Shown here piece by piece: positions 23,993 through 30,898 of a DNA stretch of 46,006 nt (position 1 is its first letter; each line of letters begins with the position of its first letter). The DNA lies in contig NZ_JAFMYW010000015.1 in the NCBI RefSeq assembly GCF_017353175.1, positions 1-46,006 on the forward strand, written 5' to 3'. Under the pieces are notes generated by a model, which did no database searches, was not told the origin of the DNA, and worked only from the letters and a program-made list of their open reading frames with translations. The position numbers were made by a program, and so were the translations under genes. This DNA is from Fibrella forsythiae. Lineage in GTDB: Bacteria > Bacteroidota > Bacteroidia > Cytophagales > Spirosomataceae.

Positions 23993-25009
23993 ATGCAAAC
24001 TCACTTCATAAAATTAACTAAGCCCCAAAAATCAAGCGTGTATGATACATACTGGAAATTTGCGGTTAATCGAAATGAAATATTTACAAAGCGTCTGTCT
24101 GATCCCTTCGGCCCATGGACGAACGATCCAATTCTAAGAGACAATAGATTTACAAATATTTTTAGAGCTTCCGATAGAGTAAGTCAGCATCTAATAAACA
24201 TACAGTATTCAGACAGTAAAGAAATTAAAGAAATATTTTTTAAATCTATATTATTTAAGATTTTTAATAAGATTGAAACCTATAATTATTTAGAAAAATA
24301 TCTAGATAAAATTTCAGCTTCTACTTTCTCTATAGATGCATATGATAGTCTGCTTACTCTACGTATGGCTAATAAGCAAACTATTTATTCAGCAGCATAT
24401 ATAATGCCTTCAGCTGGTAATGTCTTTGGCTATAAATATAAACATACTAATCATTTAGCCTTACTAGATAAGATGCTAAGGGATAATTTACACAATAAAA
24501 TCGCGGATTGTAGAAGCCTTGAAGAGGTTTATAATTTATTACTTTCTTATCCTTCGCTAGGCAGTTTTTTAGCATTTCAATATACCATTGACCTTAACTA
24601 TAGCACTATTACAAATTTTTCTGAAATGGATTTTGTCATCGCAGGACCAGGCGCTAAGAATGGAATATTAAAATGCTTTACAACTCTAGGAGATTATAGT
24701 TACGAAGATATAATTAAAATGATGGCTGATCGTCAAGAAGATGAATGCTACAGATTAGGCCTGAGTTTACCAAGCCTCTGGGGTCGAAAACTTCAACTTA
24801 TTGATTGTCAGAATTTATTTTGTGAAGTTGATAAATATTTGCGAGTAACAAACCCTGAACTTAATGGAGCATCAGGTAAGTCTAGAATTAAACAAAAATT
24901 TTCATTAGCGAAAGCGCCATTTTCTTTGTTTTTCCCACCAAAATGGAATTTAAACGAAAAATTAGATAAGTCATGTCAAGAGAAAGTAAACGCAGGCATC
25001 TTTTCATAA
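23993..25009 (+). CDS. Putative DNA-base-hypermodification family protein (HMUDK_hel / aGPT-Pplase2-like)
   Basis: 338 residues. The sequence follows the helical DNA-glycosylase-like family linked to thymine hypermodification in phages: YDTYWKFAVNRNEIFTKRLS, then GPWTNDPILRDNRFTNIFRA-SDRVSQHLIN, QTIYSAAYIMPSAGNVFGYK, LLLSYPSLGSFLAFQYTIDL-NYS, TEMDF-like SEMDFVIAGPGAKNGILKCF and SLWGRKLQLIDCQNLFCEVD-KY. In phages relatives act on 5-hydroxymethyluracil or amino-acid-linked thymine; chromosomal and plasmid relatives have no established role. I infer handling or sensing of modified bases. Its last 37 nt overlap the TIR gene that follows, so the two are co-translated and perhaps act together. Family recognised from memory of conserved blocks, not from a search. 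Confidence 0.78.
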   Translation: MQTHFIKLTKPQKSSVYDTYWKFAVNRNEIFTKRLSDPFGPWTNDPILRDNRFTNIFRASDRVSQHLINIQYSDSKEIKEIFFKSILFKIFNKIETYNYLEKYLDKISASTFSIDAYDSLLTLRMANKQTIYSAAYIMPSAGNVFGYKYKHTNHLALLDKMLRDNLHNKIADCRSLEEVYNLLLSYPSLGSFLAFQYTIDLNYSTITNFSEMDFVIAGPGAKNGILKCFTTLGDYSYEDIIKMMADRQEDECYRLGLSLPSLWGRKLQLIDCQNLFCEVDKYLRVTNPELNGASGKSRIKQKFSLAKAPFSLFFPPKWNLNEKLDKSCQEKVNAGIFS

Positions 25010-25467
25010 GTCATCACCATAAGGATGATGAGCAGGTATCTAATCTTACCAGACTGCTTTCGGGACGTGGCTACGACGTCAGAAACAGTTCTGTTAGAAT
25101 GAAACCTGAGAACCAAAAGCGTATGGCTGAGAACAGAGTTAGCGACAAGGTTATTGAACGTGTGTTGAGAATGAAAATATCTTGGGCCGGTACAACCGTA
25201 GTTTTGATAGGTAAAGATACTCATTCAAGGCCTTGGGTAAATTGGGAAATTGATAAAGCAAAAGAGCAGGGTAAAAGAATTGTGGGAGTTTACCTACGTG
25301 GGGGAACAGAAGCTGATGTACCAAAAAGTCTCGAAGCTTATGGTGATGCTATCGTAAATTGGAATACAGACAGCATTATGGATGCTATAGATGGCAAAAA
25401 TACCTTTCAAGCCCCAGATGGCTCGTCTCGCCAACCTCCTAACAAAGGTGGATCATCAAATTGCTAG
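24973..25467 (+). CDS. ThsB-like TIR protein (DUF1863 type)
   Basis: 164 residues. TIR-like domain of the ThsB/DUF1863 group at about 8-130: RRHLFISHHHKDDEQVSNLT, SSVRMKP, the helix preceding KISWAGTTVVLIGKDTHSRP and W88-VNW-E92-IDKA with the catalytic Glu present, then GKRIVGVYLRGG. ThsB proteins make a cyclic ADP-ribose isomer from NAD on infection in Thoeris. The last 30 residues are polar and probably disordered (APDGSSRQPPNKGGSSNC). It overlaps the upstream hypermodification-family gene by 37 nt and is 6 nt before the Nmad2 gene, so the three form a tight unit. No SIR2-SLOG partner is beside it. Confidence 0.85.
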   Translation: MSRESKRRHLFISHHHKDDEQVSNLTRLLSGRGYDVRNSSVRMKPENQKRMAENRVSDKVIERVLRMKISWAGTTVVLIGKDTHSRPWVNWEIDKAKEQGKRIVGVYLRGGTEADVPKSLEAYGDAIVNWNTDSIMDAIDGKNTFQAPDGSSRQPPNKGGSSNC

Positions 25468-25473
25468 TTAACT

Positions 25474-26118
25474 ATGGCTAGAGTTTATATATATGTTGTT
25501 GATCGTGATTTGGGCTTTGCCCCAAATCCATTTCATGGTGTATGTACACTAGCAACCTGTAAGCCTGGTATAAGAAGTACAGCAAAGATCGGTGATTGGA
25601 TATTCGGCGTTGGAGGACGTACATTAAAAGCTCCTGGGCAACTAGTTTATGCAATGAAGGTTAGTCAAAAGCTAACCTTCAATGAGTATTGGTTATCTGA
25701 AGAATTTAAGGATAAAAGGCCCGTTCGTAACGGAAGTAAAAAAATGATGCTTGGCGATAATATTTATTTTCAGAATACAGATAACTCTTGGCTACAAGCG
25801 CATTCCCACCATAGCCTAGAAGATGGAGGTATAAACTTGTATAACCTAAATAGAGATACAAAATCTAAAAATGTATTGGTCTCAAAACATTTTTATTACT
25901 TTGGTAGCTCAGCACCTGAGATACCTTCATACATACTGTCTGATTTAGGGTATAAAAATAATCAAGGTCACAGGATATTTTCACTAGACAAAGCCTCTCG
26001 TTTGGTTGATTGGCTAGAACATAATTTCACAGATTGTCTCAATATAGTTTTATCAGATCCTTTTAATTTTGATAAGAGCGCTGCCCACTATTCGGTTAAA
26101 ACAAATCGGATGATGTAG
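25474..26118 (+). CDS. Nmad2-family protein (nucleotide-modification-associated domain)
   Basis: 214 residues. Conserved blocks of the Nmad2 family are visible: VVDRDLGFAPNPFHGVCTLA then TCKPGIRSTAKIGDWIFGVG (about 9-48), PGQLVYAMKVSQKLTFNEYW, MMLGDNIYFQ, SHHSLEDGG, LNRDTKSKNVLVSKHFYYFG and SSAPEIP. Nmad domains were named for their association with genes for modified nucleotides in phages and bacterial conflict loci; the biochemical role is not established. It is the last gene of the plus-strand operon and stops 57 nt before the end of the convergent TIR gene. Together with MazG and the hypermodification-family protein it points to base or nucleotide chemistry as the theme. Confidence 0.8.
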   Translation: MARVYIYVVDRDLGFAPNPFHGVCTLATCKPGIRSTAKIGDWIFGVGGRTLKAPGQLVYAMKVSQKLTFNEYWLSEEFKDKRPVRNGSKKMMLGDNIYFQNTDNSWLQAHSHHSLEDGGINLYNLNRDTKSKNVLVSKHFYYFGSSAPEIPSYILSDLGYKNNQGHRIFSLDKASRLVDWLEHNFTDCLNIVLSDPFNFDKSAAHYSVKTNRMM

Positions 26119-26147
26119 TTCATTGTTAATTTTGATTTATTTTCTAG

Positions 26148-26182
26148 TTTATAGTAATTTTTATTTTAAACATTACTATAAA
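26148..26182. terminator. Bidirectional hairpin between the two convergent defence operons
   Basis: TTTATAGTAAT (26148-26158) and ATTACTATAAA (26172-26182) form a perfect 11-bp inverted repeat with a 13-nt AT-rich loop and T/A-rich flanks. The right arm overlaps the stop of the minus-strand gene. Confidence 0.6.
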
Positions 26183-26865
26183 TTTTTAGTTATATTGTAT
26201 TTGTCTCTTTTATTTTTAATTTCTACAGCCTTATCTAAATAGTAATTATGTGACAGAATAAAATCGGACCATTTTACGGATTGAATGTAACAGTAGTCGC
26301 CCGAATAGACTATACTACCGTTCGTACACTTAAATACTGTAGGATTTTTCTCATTGAACATATTATAACGTAGTATATTAAATAAGAAACCTACATTTAG
26401 CGATGTGCAATTACAGATCGGATCATGACTTATATAATAGTCATAATTGCCAAACTGATCAGGTAGCACAACGGCAATTACTGCGTTCGAGCCACTTGTA
26501 CGGCCATTCCTTGTTATTTCTTTTAAGGAATAAGAAATTCCCCATGGCATCCATTGTTCAGTCTCATCTTCCCAAATGTTCCTCATGCCTTTAGATATGA
26601 AAACAATAGTAATTGTACTATCGAAAATTTTACTTCTTAGTTTTGATATAATGTGTTGATCCGAAAAAGCAGCTAGGCTTTCTCCATCATTTTCGCCCTT
26701 AAAAATATGATCATCATTTTCTAAAATTTCAGTTAGTTTATCTACATAATGTCTCGCCGTTGTTTGAACTTTAAAAGGCCCTCCCCATAAGTTTTGCGTG
26801 TAGGTGTTTAAATTCATCACCTGACTATCGCTATATTTATATGATACAAATATTTTTCTCCCCAT
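26176..26865 (-). CDS. ThsB-like TIR protein lacking the catalytic Glu
   Basis: 229 residues. ThsB/DUF1863-like: GRKIFVSYKYSDSQVMNLN, TTARHYVDKLTEILENDDHI-FKGENDGESLAAFSD, SKLRSKIFDSTITIVFISKG, EQWMPWGISYSLKEITRNGR and SNAVIAVVLPDQFGNYDYYI. In relatives of this group the motif reads WxPWEISYSL, with Glu as catalytic residue. Here position 109 is Gly (codon GGA, one transition from GAA), so NADase or cyclase activity is probably lost or the protein is a non-catalytic partner. It is the last gene of the minus-strand TIR-SLOG-TIR operon, 4 nt after SLOG. The expected Glu is from memory of the family; a sequencing error at one base is possible. Confidence 0.82.
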   Translation of the reverse strand: MGRKIFVSYKYSDSQVMNLNTYTQNLWGGPFKVQTTARHYVDKLTEILENDDHIFKGENDGESLAAFSDQHIISKLRSKIFDSTITIVFISKGMRNIWEDETEQWMPWGISYSLKEITRNGRTSGSNAVIAVVLPDQFGNYDYYISHDPICNCTSLNVGFLFNILRYNMFNEKNPTVFKCTNGSIVYSGDYCYIQSVKWSDFILSHNYYLDKAVEIKNKRDKYNITKNL

Positions 26866-26869
26866 TTAT

Positions 26870-27466
26870 TTAAATTTTATCGATTAAAAGGTCTTGAAGT
26901 AAAGACATATACCCATAATCTTTTAGAAGTCTTTCATTTTTAAAAATATCAGGAAGAAGAGTATCATATATAATTTTCGTTGCAGCACCAGTACTTGCAA
27001 TAGGCAGAACTAATATATCAGGATATTTGTCTCTGAACATCACAAATTCTTCTTCAATTCCATCCATACCACCAATGAATATAGCTGCTGAGTATTCGTT
27101 TTCAGACAACATTTGTTGTCTCATTAAGTTAACACTTGCGGATTTGTCTTGCAGCTTTTCTGTGTATACGATATTCTCAAATTCGTTATTGCCTTGTGGA
27201 AATATATCTTTGAACCAGATTGACTGATAAAGTTGTACGTGATTCTGAATGTTCAAGTCTATCCTATTCATCACATAGTATATTAACGGAGTTATTGAGG
27301 GATGCCCACCCCAGATTAACTTATATTTTGGAAGAACGACTGTTGTTAAAGCAATTATACAGTCTCTGATCGCAACAATATCTGCGGTTTCAAAATATTT
27401 TGCGTCCCTTTCTGGTAGCGGAATGCTCGCAGATAAAAAAACGTTTTTTAGTTGTTTCGAAGCCAT
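26870..27466 (-). CDS. SLOG-domain nucleotide-sensor protein
   Basis: 198 residues, one SLOG (DprA/LOG-like Rossmann) domain: KNVFLSASIPLPERDAKYFE, ADIVAIRDCIIALTTVVLPK, the glycine loop IWGGHPSITPL (52-61), the second loop AAIFIGGMDGIEEE (128-140) and IASTGAATKII (156-166). SLOG domains bind nucleotide-derived ligands. In Thoeris the SLOG part of ThsA senses the cyclic ADP-ribose made by ThsB. Here it is a free-standing protein between two TIR proteins, with no SIR2 effector. Start overlaps the upstream TIR gene by 19 nt, and the stop is 4 nt before the downstream TIR gene, so the three are almost surely one operon. Ligand inferred, not seen. Confidence 0.82.
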   Translation of the reverse strand: MASKQLKNVFLSASIPLPERDAKYFETADIVAIRDCIIALTTVVLPKYKLIWGGHPSITPLIYYVMNRIDLNIQNHVQLYQSIWFKDIFPQGNNEFENIVYTEKLQDKSASVNLMRQQMLSENEYSAAIFIGGMDGIEEEFVMFRDKYPDILVLPIASTGAATKIIYDTLLPDIFKNERLLKDYGYMSLLQDLLIDKI

Positions 27467-28626
27467 GATTCGAATTCCTGCTTTTTTAAAGTTTTAATAT
27501 CAATGTTTAGATTTGTATTGAGCCAATCTAAATGGTCAATCCATTTCTTCCTTATCCTTAAATCATCGTAAATTAACCTAATACTAACTTTACCAGATCT
27601 CATTTCATTTCTAATTTCCGCTGTTTGACAACTGTTAGATTGTGGAACTCCTATGGTAGGTATAAAAATTCTTCTTAAGTCACCTGGTAGGTCTTCGGTT
27701 AAAAATCGCTCCGGTTGTACTACGATATTTTTTCCTAACTTACTTGCGATACTCCTGAAATTTGTAATTAAACTATCCTGTCTCGCGGCCAGATTACGTG
27801 CTCTGATAGACTCGACATCTTTAATAATATTTTCAAGAAAGTCAGATTTTAGTTTAGAGGCATCTTTATCGTCAAACAAATCATTTACAAAATTTTCTTT
27901 TTTAAGTTTTGTGGGGTAGCTTATGTGAGATGTATCATCCTTCTCTATGTTGTGATTTGGCCAAACAAGTTGAATAATTCCTATTTGTTTAGCTCCTGCT
28001 TCTGCAAACTCTTCCTCACACCACTTACTACTTAGAAATTCGGGCGTGCTGAGTAGGACAATAACATCACTGTCAGCCATACGATGCCATAACTCCTCTT
28101 GAAATGGCTCTCCTTTTCCTACTGAATGAGTATCTAAAAAGACATCAAAATTGTGAGACTCTAGAGCTTCGAACAGTTGTATTGCCACTGAAGATGACTC
28201 ATCTCTTCTGTAACTTATGAATATTTTTCTTGTATTTCTCAGCAACTCAAATGACTCTAGAGCTATGTTGACGATCCTGTCATTTTCTATTTGCTTGTAT
28301 TGTATACCGTTCTGGTTTTCTAAAACTTTAGGAATTTCATCTGAAAAGGCATCCTCTGTGAAAAATATCGGCAATATCATAGAACCATCTTCCAATAGCT
28401 TCTTGGCTATTTCAACATCTTTAAAATTGCCATTCTTATCTCCAAAATAAAACGTGAATGCTGGCTGATTGCCCAAGTATTCTCTTTCAAAATTATCTCT
28501 ATTTATAATTTTGAAAGAGTCAAGAGAGATGTTTAATTCTGATACCCTAGAGTTAAACAGACTGAGAATATTTTCAATAAATGGAGTATCACTGCCAAGA
28601 GTTATTAACTGATATTTATATTTCAT
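27448..28626 (-). CDS. TIR-domain protein with extra N- and C-terminal regions
   Basis: 392 residues. A canonical TIR domain covers about 132-225: RKIFISYRRDESSSVAIQLF, FDVFLDTHSVGKGEPFQEEL, DSDVIVLLSTPEFLSSKWCE with W202 and catalytic Glu at about E206, then GIIQLVWPN. The first ~125 residues form another alpha/beta unit (YQLITLGSDTPFIENILSLF, PAFTFYFGDKNGNFKDVEIA, MILPIFFTEDAFSDEIPKVL) resembling the pseudo-receiver or TIR-like domains found before such TIRs. The C-terminal 150 residues include IVVQPERFLTEDLPGDLRRI and are unassigned. It is first gene of the TIR-SLOG-TIR operon and the probable NAD-consuming effector. It lies downstream of the XRE-S24 repressor gene on the same strand (119-nt gap). 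Confidence 0.85.
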   Translation of the reverse strand: MKYKYQLITLGSDTPFIENILSLFNSRVSELNISLDSFKIINRDNFEREYLGNQPAFTFYFGDKNGNFKDVEIAKKLLEDGSMILPIFFTEDAFSDEIPKVLENQNGIQYKQIENDRIVNIALESFELLRNTRKIFISYRRDESSSVAIQLFEALESHNFDVFLDTHSVGKGEPFQEELWHRMADSDVIVLLSTPEFLSSKWCEEEFAEAGAKQIGIIQLVWPNHNIEKDDTSHISYPTKLKKENFVNDLFDDKDASKLKSDFLENIIKDVESIRARNLAARQDSLITNFRSIASKLGKNIVVQPERFLTEDLPGDLRRIFIPTIGVPQSNSCQTAEIRNEMRSGKVSIRLIYDDLRIRKKWIDHLDWLNTNLNIDIKTLKKQEFESWLRNN

Positions 28627-28745
28627 TCTGCTAAAATTTAGATTTTCCTAATATGTTTCGCTTCAACTGTCTAAGACCCTTTTTAATTATAAAGATATTA
28701 ATTTAAGAGCATAAAGATATAGCCTTATCTATTTTGAGCTATAAT

Positions 28746-29522
28746 CTATCGCCTCCCCCGCTTTTGCGTAATAGACACGATATTATAAATCTCGTATACT
28801 TCCGATATACGAAGATCAAAATCAGGATATGACTCTTTATCTGGATTCGTGGAAACGCATGTTATAATCCCTTCATCTACGTTGTGGTTTGAAATCCGCT
28901 TTGTCAAGATGCCCTCTTGGTGGACAATCACGTAGTCCTCAAAGCGGTGCAGGTGGAACTTGCTTTTCCAAAGCGTCCTCTCAATAGCGCGGCCTACGAC
29001 GATGTCCCCCGCACAGATAGCGTCGCGCCGGTCATTATCCATACTATCACCCCGTACCTCGAAAGCCCGGTACCTGCCCGTATGCCGCTTGGCAACGATG
29101 AAGGAGTGCTTTGGTAGCTCCTGAAGAAACTCAGCGTCATTGTAGCCTGAGAGGTATCCTGCATAGGCAAACTGATCTACAAGGGGAATAGTCATTAGAA
29201 TCTGTCCATCGGGCAGATCTTGAAATTCACTACCAGCCCAGTTTTTCTGTAGCTCTCCCTTAGTGGTCATGTCAATCTGCACTGCCTCATCAAACTTAGG
29301 TGTCTTCGGTGTTGGCTGTGATTCGGTTTTGAGCCACTCTATATTCACTCCAAGGGCTAAAGCCATCGGTTCTAAGTACCTATCCTTTTTCACCAAACCG
29401 GTGGAGAGATAGGTATTCATCGTTTTCCGGCTAACACCAATCTTATCAGCTAGGGCTTCTTGGGTTAAACCCATCTCGTCCATATGCCTACCGATTTTGT
29501 AAGAGTCTATTACTATTGACAT
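28746..29522 (-). CDS. XRE-S24 repressor (LexA/CI-like, self-cleaving type)
   Basis: 258 residues. An XRE helix-turn-helix lies near residues 8-60 (GRHMDEMGLTQEALADKIGV-SRKTMNTYL), and an S24 LexA-like peptidase domain at about 125-250. Ser is in FEVRGDSMD, the catalytic Lys is in GILTKRIS, and an Ala-Gly cleavage site is in QFAYAGYLSGY, so RecA-stimulated self-cleavage is plausible. Base composition is between that of the island and the backbone. It is divergent from the small-gene run that starts at 29637, with GAGTAA/TTACTC half-sites in the gap. It probably represses that run and itself and lifts repression after DNA damage. Confidence 0.88.
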   Translation of the reverse strand: MSIVIDSYKIGRHMDEMGLTQEALADKIGVSRKTMNTYLSTGLVKKDRYLEPMALALGVNIEWLKTESQPTPKTPKFDEAVQIDMTTKGELQKNWAGSEFQDLPDGQILMTIPLVDQFAYAGYLSGYNDAEFLQELPKHSFIVAKRHTGRYRAFEVRGDSMDNDRRDAICAGDIVVGRAIERTLWKSKFHLHRFEDYVIVHQEGILTKRISNHNVDEGIITCVSTNPDKESYPDFDLRISEVYEIYNIVSITQKRGRR

Positions 29523-29540
29523 TCAAGCAGTTACATTTTT

Positions 29541-29605
29541 TTTACTCAAAAGAGTAAATATTTGCGCTCTATTTTTTGCACAAATGAGTAAAAAGAGTAA
29601 TTTTG
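29541..29605 (+). promoter_or_regulatory. Operator-promoter region of the XRE-S24 switch
   Basis: Palindrome TTTACTC-AAAA-GAGTAAA at 29541-29558 and two direct half-sites GAGTAA at 29586 and 29595. A textbook Bacteroidota promoter for the rightward genes is present: TTTG at 29575-29578, 19-nt spacer, TAATTTTG at 29598-29605. The second half-site overlaps the -7 element, so repressor binding would block RNA polymerase. Confidence 0.7.
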
Positions 29606-29636
29606 TAGCATGGTAACAGCACAAATGTAACGCGAG

Positions 29637-29876
29637 ATGGACACCACACAAGTTATTGAGCAGCCAACCGATATAGGCTTTAGCCAACGGTTGAATAAGG
29701 CTTACAAGCGCGTATCGCCCAATCTGCGGGCGTTGGCCCGCCGGGATTTCTGCCAGTATCACGGCGTGACCGATGATAGTTTTCGCTCTAAGCGCACGGG
29801 CCAGCGGGGCTACGTGGCTACCGAGGCAGAATGCGAGTGGATGGAGGCGTACAAACCACAGATCAATCCAGCCTGA
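29637..29876 (+). CDS. Small basic protein, Cro-like position
   Basis: 79 residues, MDTTQVIEQPTDIGFSQRLN then KAYKRVSPNLRALARRDFCQ and YHGVTDDSFRSKRTGQRGYV. The run LARRDFCQYHGVTDDSFRSK could be a helix-turn-helix in which DDSFRSKRTG is the recognition helix. Gene position, divergent from the XRE-S24 repressor and first behind its operator, is that of Cro-type or accessory regulators. I cannot name a family. It is followed 4 nt later by the next small gene. Confidence 0.6.
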   Translation: MDTTQVIEQPTDIGFSQRLNKAYKRVSPNLRALARRDFCQYHGVTDDSFRSKRTGQRGYVATEAECEWMEAYKPQINPA

Positions 29877-29880
29877 TCTG

Positions 29881-30198
29881 ATGCAAACCACCCTAAATGC
29901 GGCTACTCCGGTAGCCTACCCGCTGGCCCCGGCGCTGGATTCCTCAAGTCTTACTGTGTCGGTTGTTTCGCCCCAGGCTACTGTGTCCCTGCCTGATGGG
30001 GCCACCAAAGAGCACGTACTGGATGCTATCGCCCTGCTGGAAGCGCACTTGTCGAATCCTGCACTCAACACCCTGTGTAGCGTAGCCCTTAGCTGGTATC
30101 TGGATATGCTCACCAGCCAGCAAATAGCCAGCCTGAGCGAGCGTATGCAGCTACTGATTCAGCGCGTAGCTGTCCAGCATCCGGCCCTCATAGCCTAA
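29881..30198 (+). CDS. Hypothetical plasmid protein
   Basis: 105 residues from the ATG at 29881 (MQTTLNAATPVAYPLAPALD), 4 nt after the preceding gene. Ala/Leu-rich, mostly helical in its second half (KEHVLDAIALLEAHLSNPAL, LCSVALSWYLDMLTSQQIAS, LSERMQLLIQRVAVQHPALI). No signal peptide, no metal motif and no family that I recognise. The longer in-frame upstream start overlaps the previous gene and is unlikely. By location it is part of the repressor-controlled rightward run. Confidence 0.55.
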   Translation: MQTTLNAATPVAYPLAPALDSSSLTVSVVSPQATVSLPDGATKEHVLDAIALLEAHLSNPALNTLCSVALSWYLDMLTSQQIASLSERMQLLIQRVAVQHPALIA

Positions 30199-30228
30199 CT
30201 CTGCCTCGTATCCAGTTTCCACAAAAAA

Positions 30229-30260
30229 GCCCCGGCGTGTGTACCAAACAGAGCCGGGGC
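30229..30260 (-). terminator. Hairpin terminator facing left
   Basis: GCCCCGGC (30229-30236) pairs with GCCGGGGC (30253-30260), loop 16 nt. The run of six A just to the left reads as a U tract on the minus strand, so it works best for leftward transcripts, though the stem also follows the stop at 30198 of the rightward gene. Confidence 0.55.
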
Positions 30261-30283
30261 GATAACCAACCGCGAAGTTGATC

Positions 30284-30505
30284 ATGAACCGCACAAATGT
30301 AGTCAGGCACGGCCAAAGCGCCAGCCCCGCCCCAGCCAATGGCCCCAGCGGCCCCAGCCTCCGCCTCAAGCAGATCCAGGACTACCAGATCCTGGCCAGA
30401 GTGCGCCTCAAAGAGCGCCTGAGTGGCTCGCCTACCAGCGCCACGCTGTATGATTTGCTCATGCGGGATCAGCTCACCGCCATCAAGCGCCAGCACCATG
30501 CCTAG
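30284..30505 (+). CDS. Hypothetical small protein
   Basis: 73 residues from the ATG at 30284 (MNRTNVVRHGQSASPAPANG). The N-terminal third is Pro/Ser/Gly-rich and flexible, and the rest is a helical pair (LRLKQIQDYQILARVRLKER and ATLYDLLMRDQLTAIKRQHH). Unknown family. Its stop overlaps the start of the next gene by 8 nt, as in tightly packed plasmid operons. Confidence 0.5.
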   Translation: MNRTNVVRHGQSASPAPANGPSGPSLRLKQIQDYQILARVRLKERLSGSPTSATLYDLLMRDQLTAIKRQHHA

Positions 30506-30797
30506 CCCCACCACTAAGCCCAGCGCCGCTAACCGGCCTGAGGCCCACGATCCCGAACTGCAACTGGTCCTGCGCCGCCTGCGTGATCTATACGTACAGC
30601 GCCTGCACTGGCAGGCGGGCAAGAATATGGCGCTCTACATCGCCCCTTACCAGGGCATTAACCCCGAGCCAATGGAGCACTGGATCGGCACCAGCGAGGA
30701 GGCCGAGGCGCACCTGCTGTCAGTGCCCCTCAACGCGCTGATCGATCATTACGAACAGGTGCTCTGGCTGGCCAAGATCCCCCTGCCCACTATATGA
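30498..30797 (+). CDS. Hypothetical protein
   Basis: 99 residues from the ATG at 30498 (MPSPTTKPSAANRPEAHDPE). After a flexible start come helices LQLVLRRLRDLYVQRLHWQA and HLLSVPLNALIDHYEQVLWL. Aromatic and His residues are frequent, but no metal motif is clear. Not recognised. It overlaps the preceding gene by 8 nt and the next tiny gene by ATGA, which supports translation of all three from one message. Confidence 0.55.
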   Translation: MPSPTTKPSAANRPEAHDPELQLVLRRLRDLYVQRLHWQAGKNMALYIAPYQGINPEPMEHWIGTSEEAEAHLLSVPLNALIDHYEQVLWLAKIPLPTI

Positions 30798-30898
30798 ACG
30801 AGATCGCCCTGACCGTCATCGGACTACTGGTCGCCTCCCTGGTGATCCCCGCCCTCAAAGCAGCGCTGAAGAACCCCTTAGACAAGCACCTCCCATGA
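30794..30898 (+). CDS. 34-residue membrane peptide
   Basis: A very short gene whose ATG overlaps the previous stop (ATGA) and whose own stop overlaps the next start in the same way. The product starts MNEIALTVIGLLVASLVIPA and ends LKAALKNPLDKHLP: one membrane helix (about residues 4-20) followed by a basic tail, so N-out/C-in by the positive-inside rule. The double ATGA overlap is the main evidence that it is real. Role unknown. Confidence 0.6.
   Translation: MNEIALTVIGLLVASLVIPALKAALKNPLDKHLP

Noticed and set aside
26176-28626. Standard type I Thoeris system
   Set aside because: No SIR2 domain is visible in any of the three proteins; only SLOG and TIR domains are present.
20560-28740. Transposon or integron carrying the defence genes
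   Set aside because: I could not find an integrase, transposase, attC-like site or matching flanking repeats at the composition borders.
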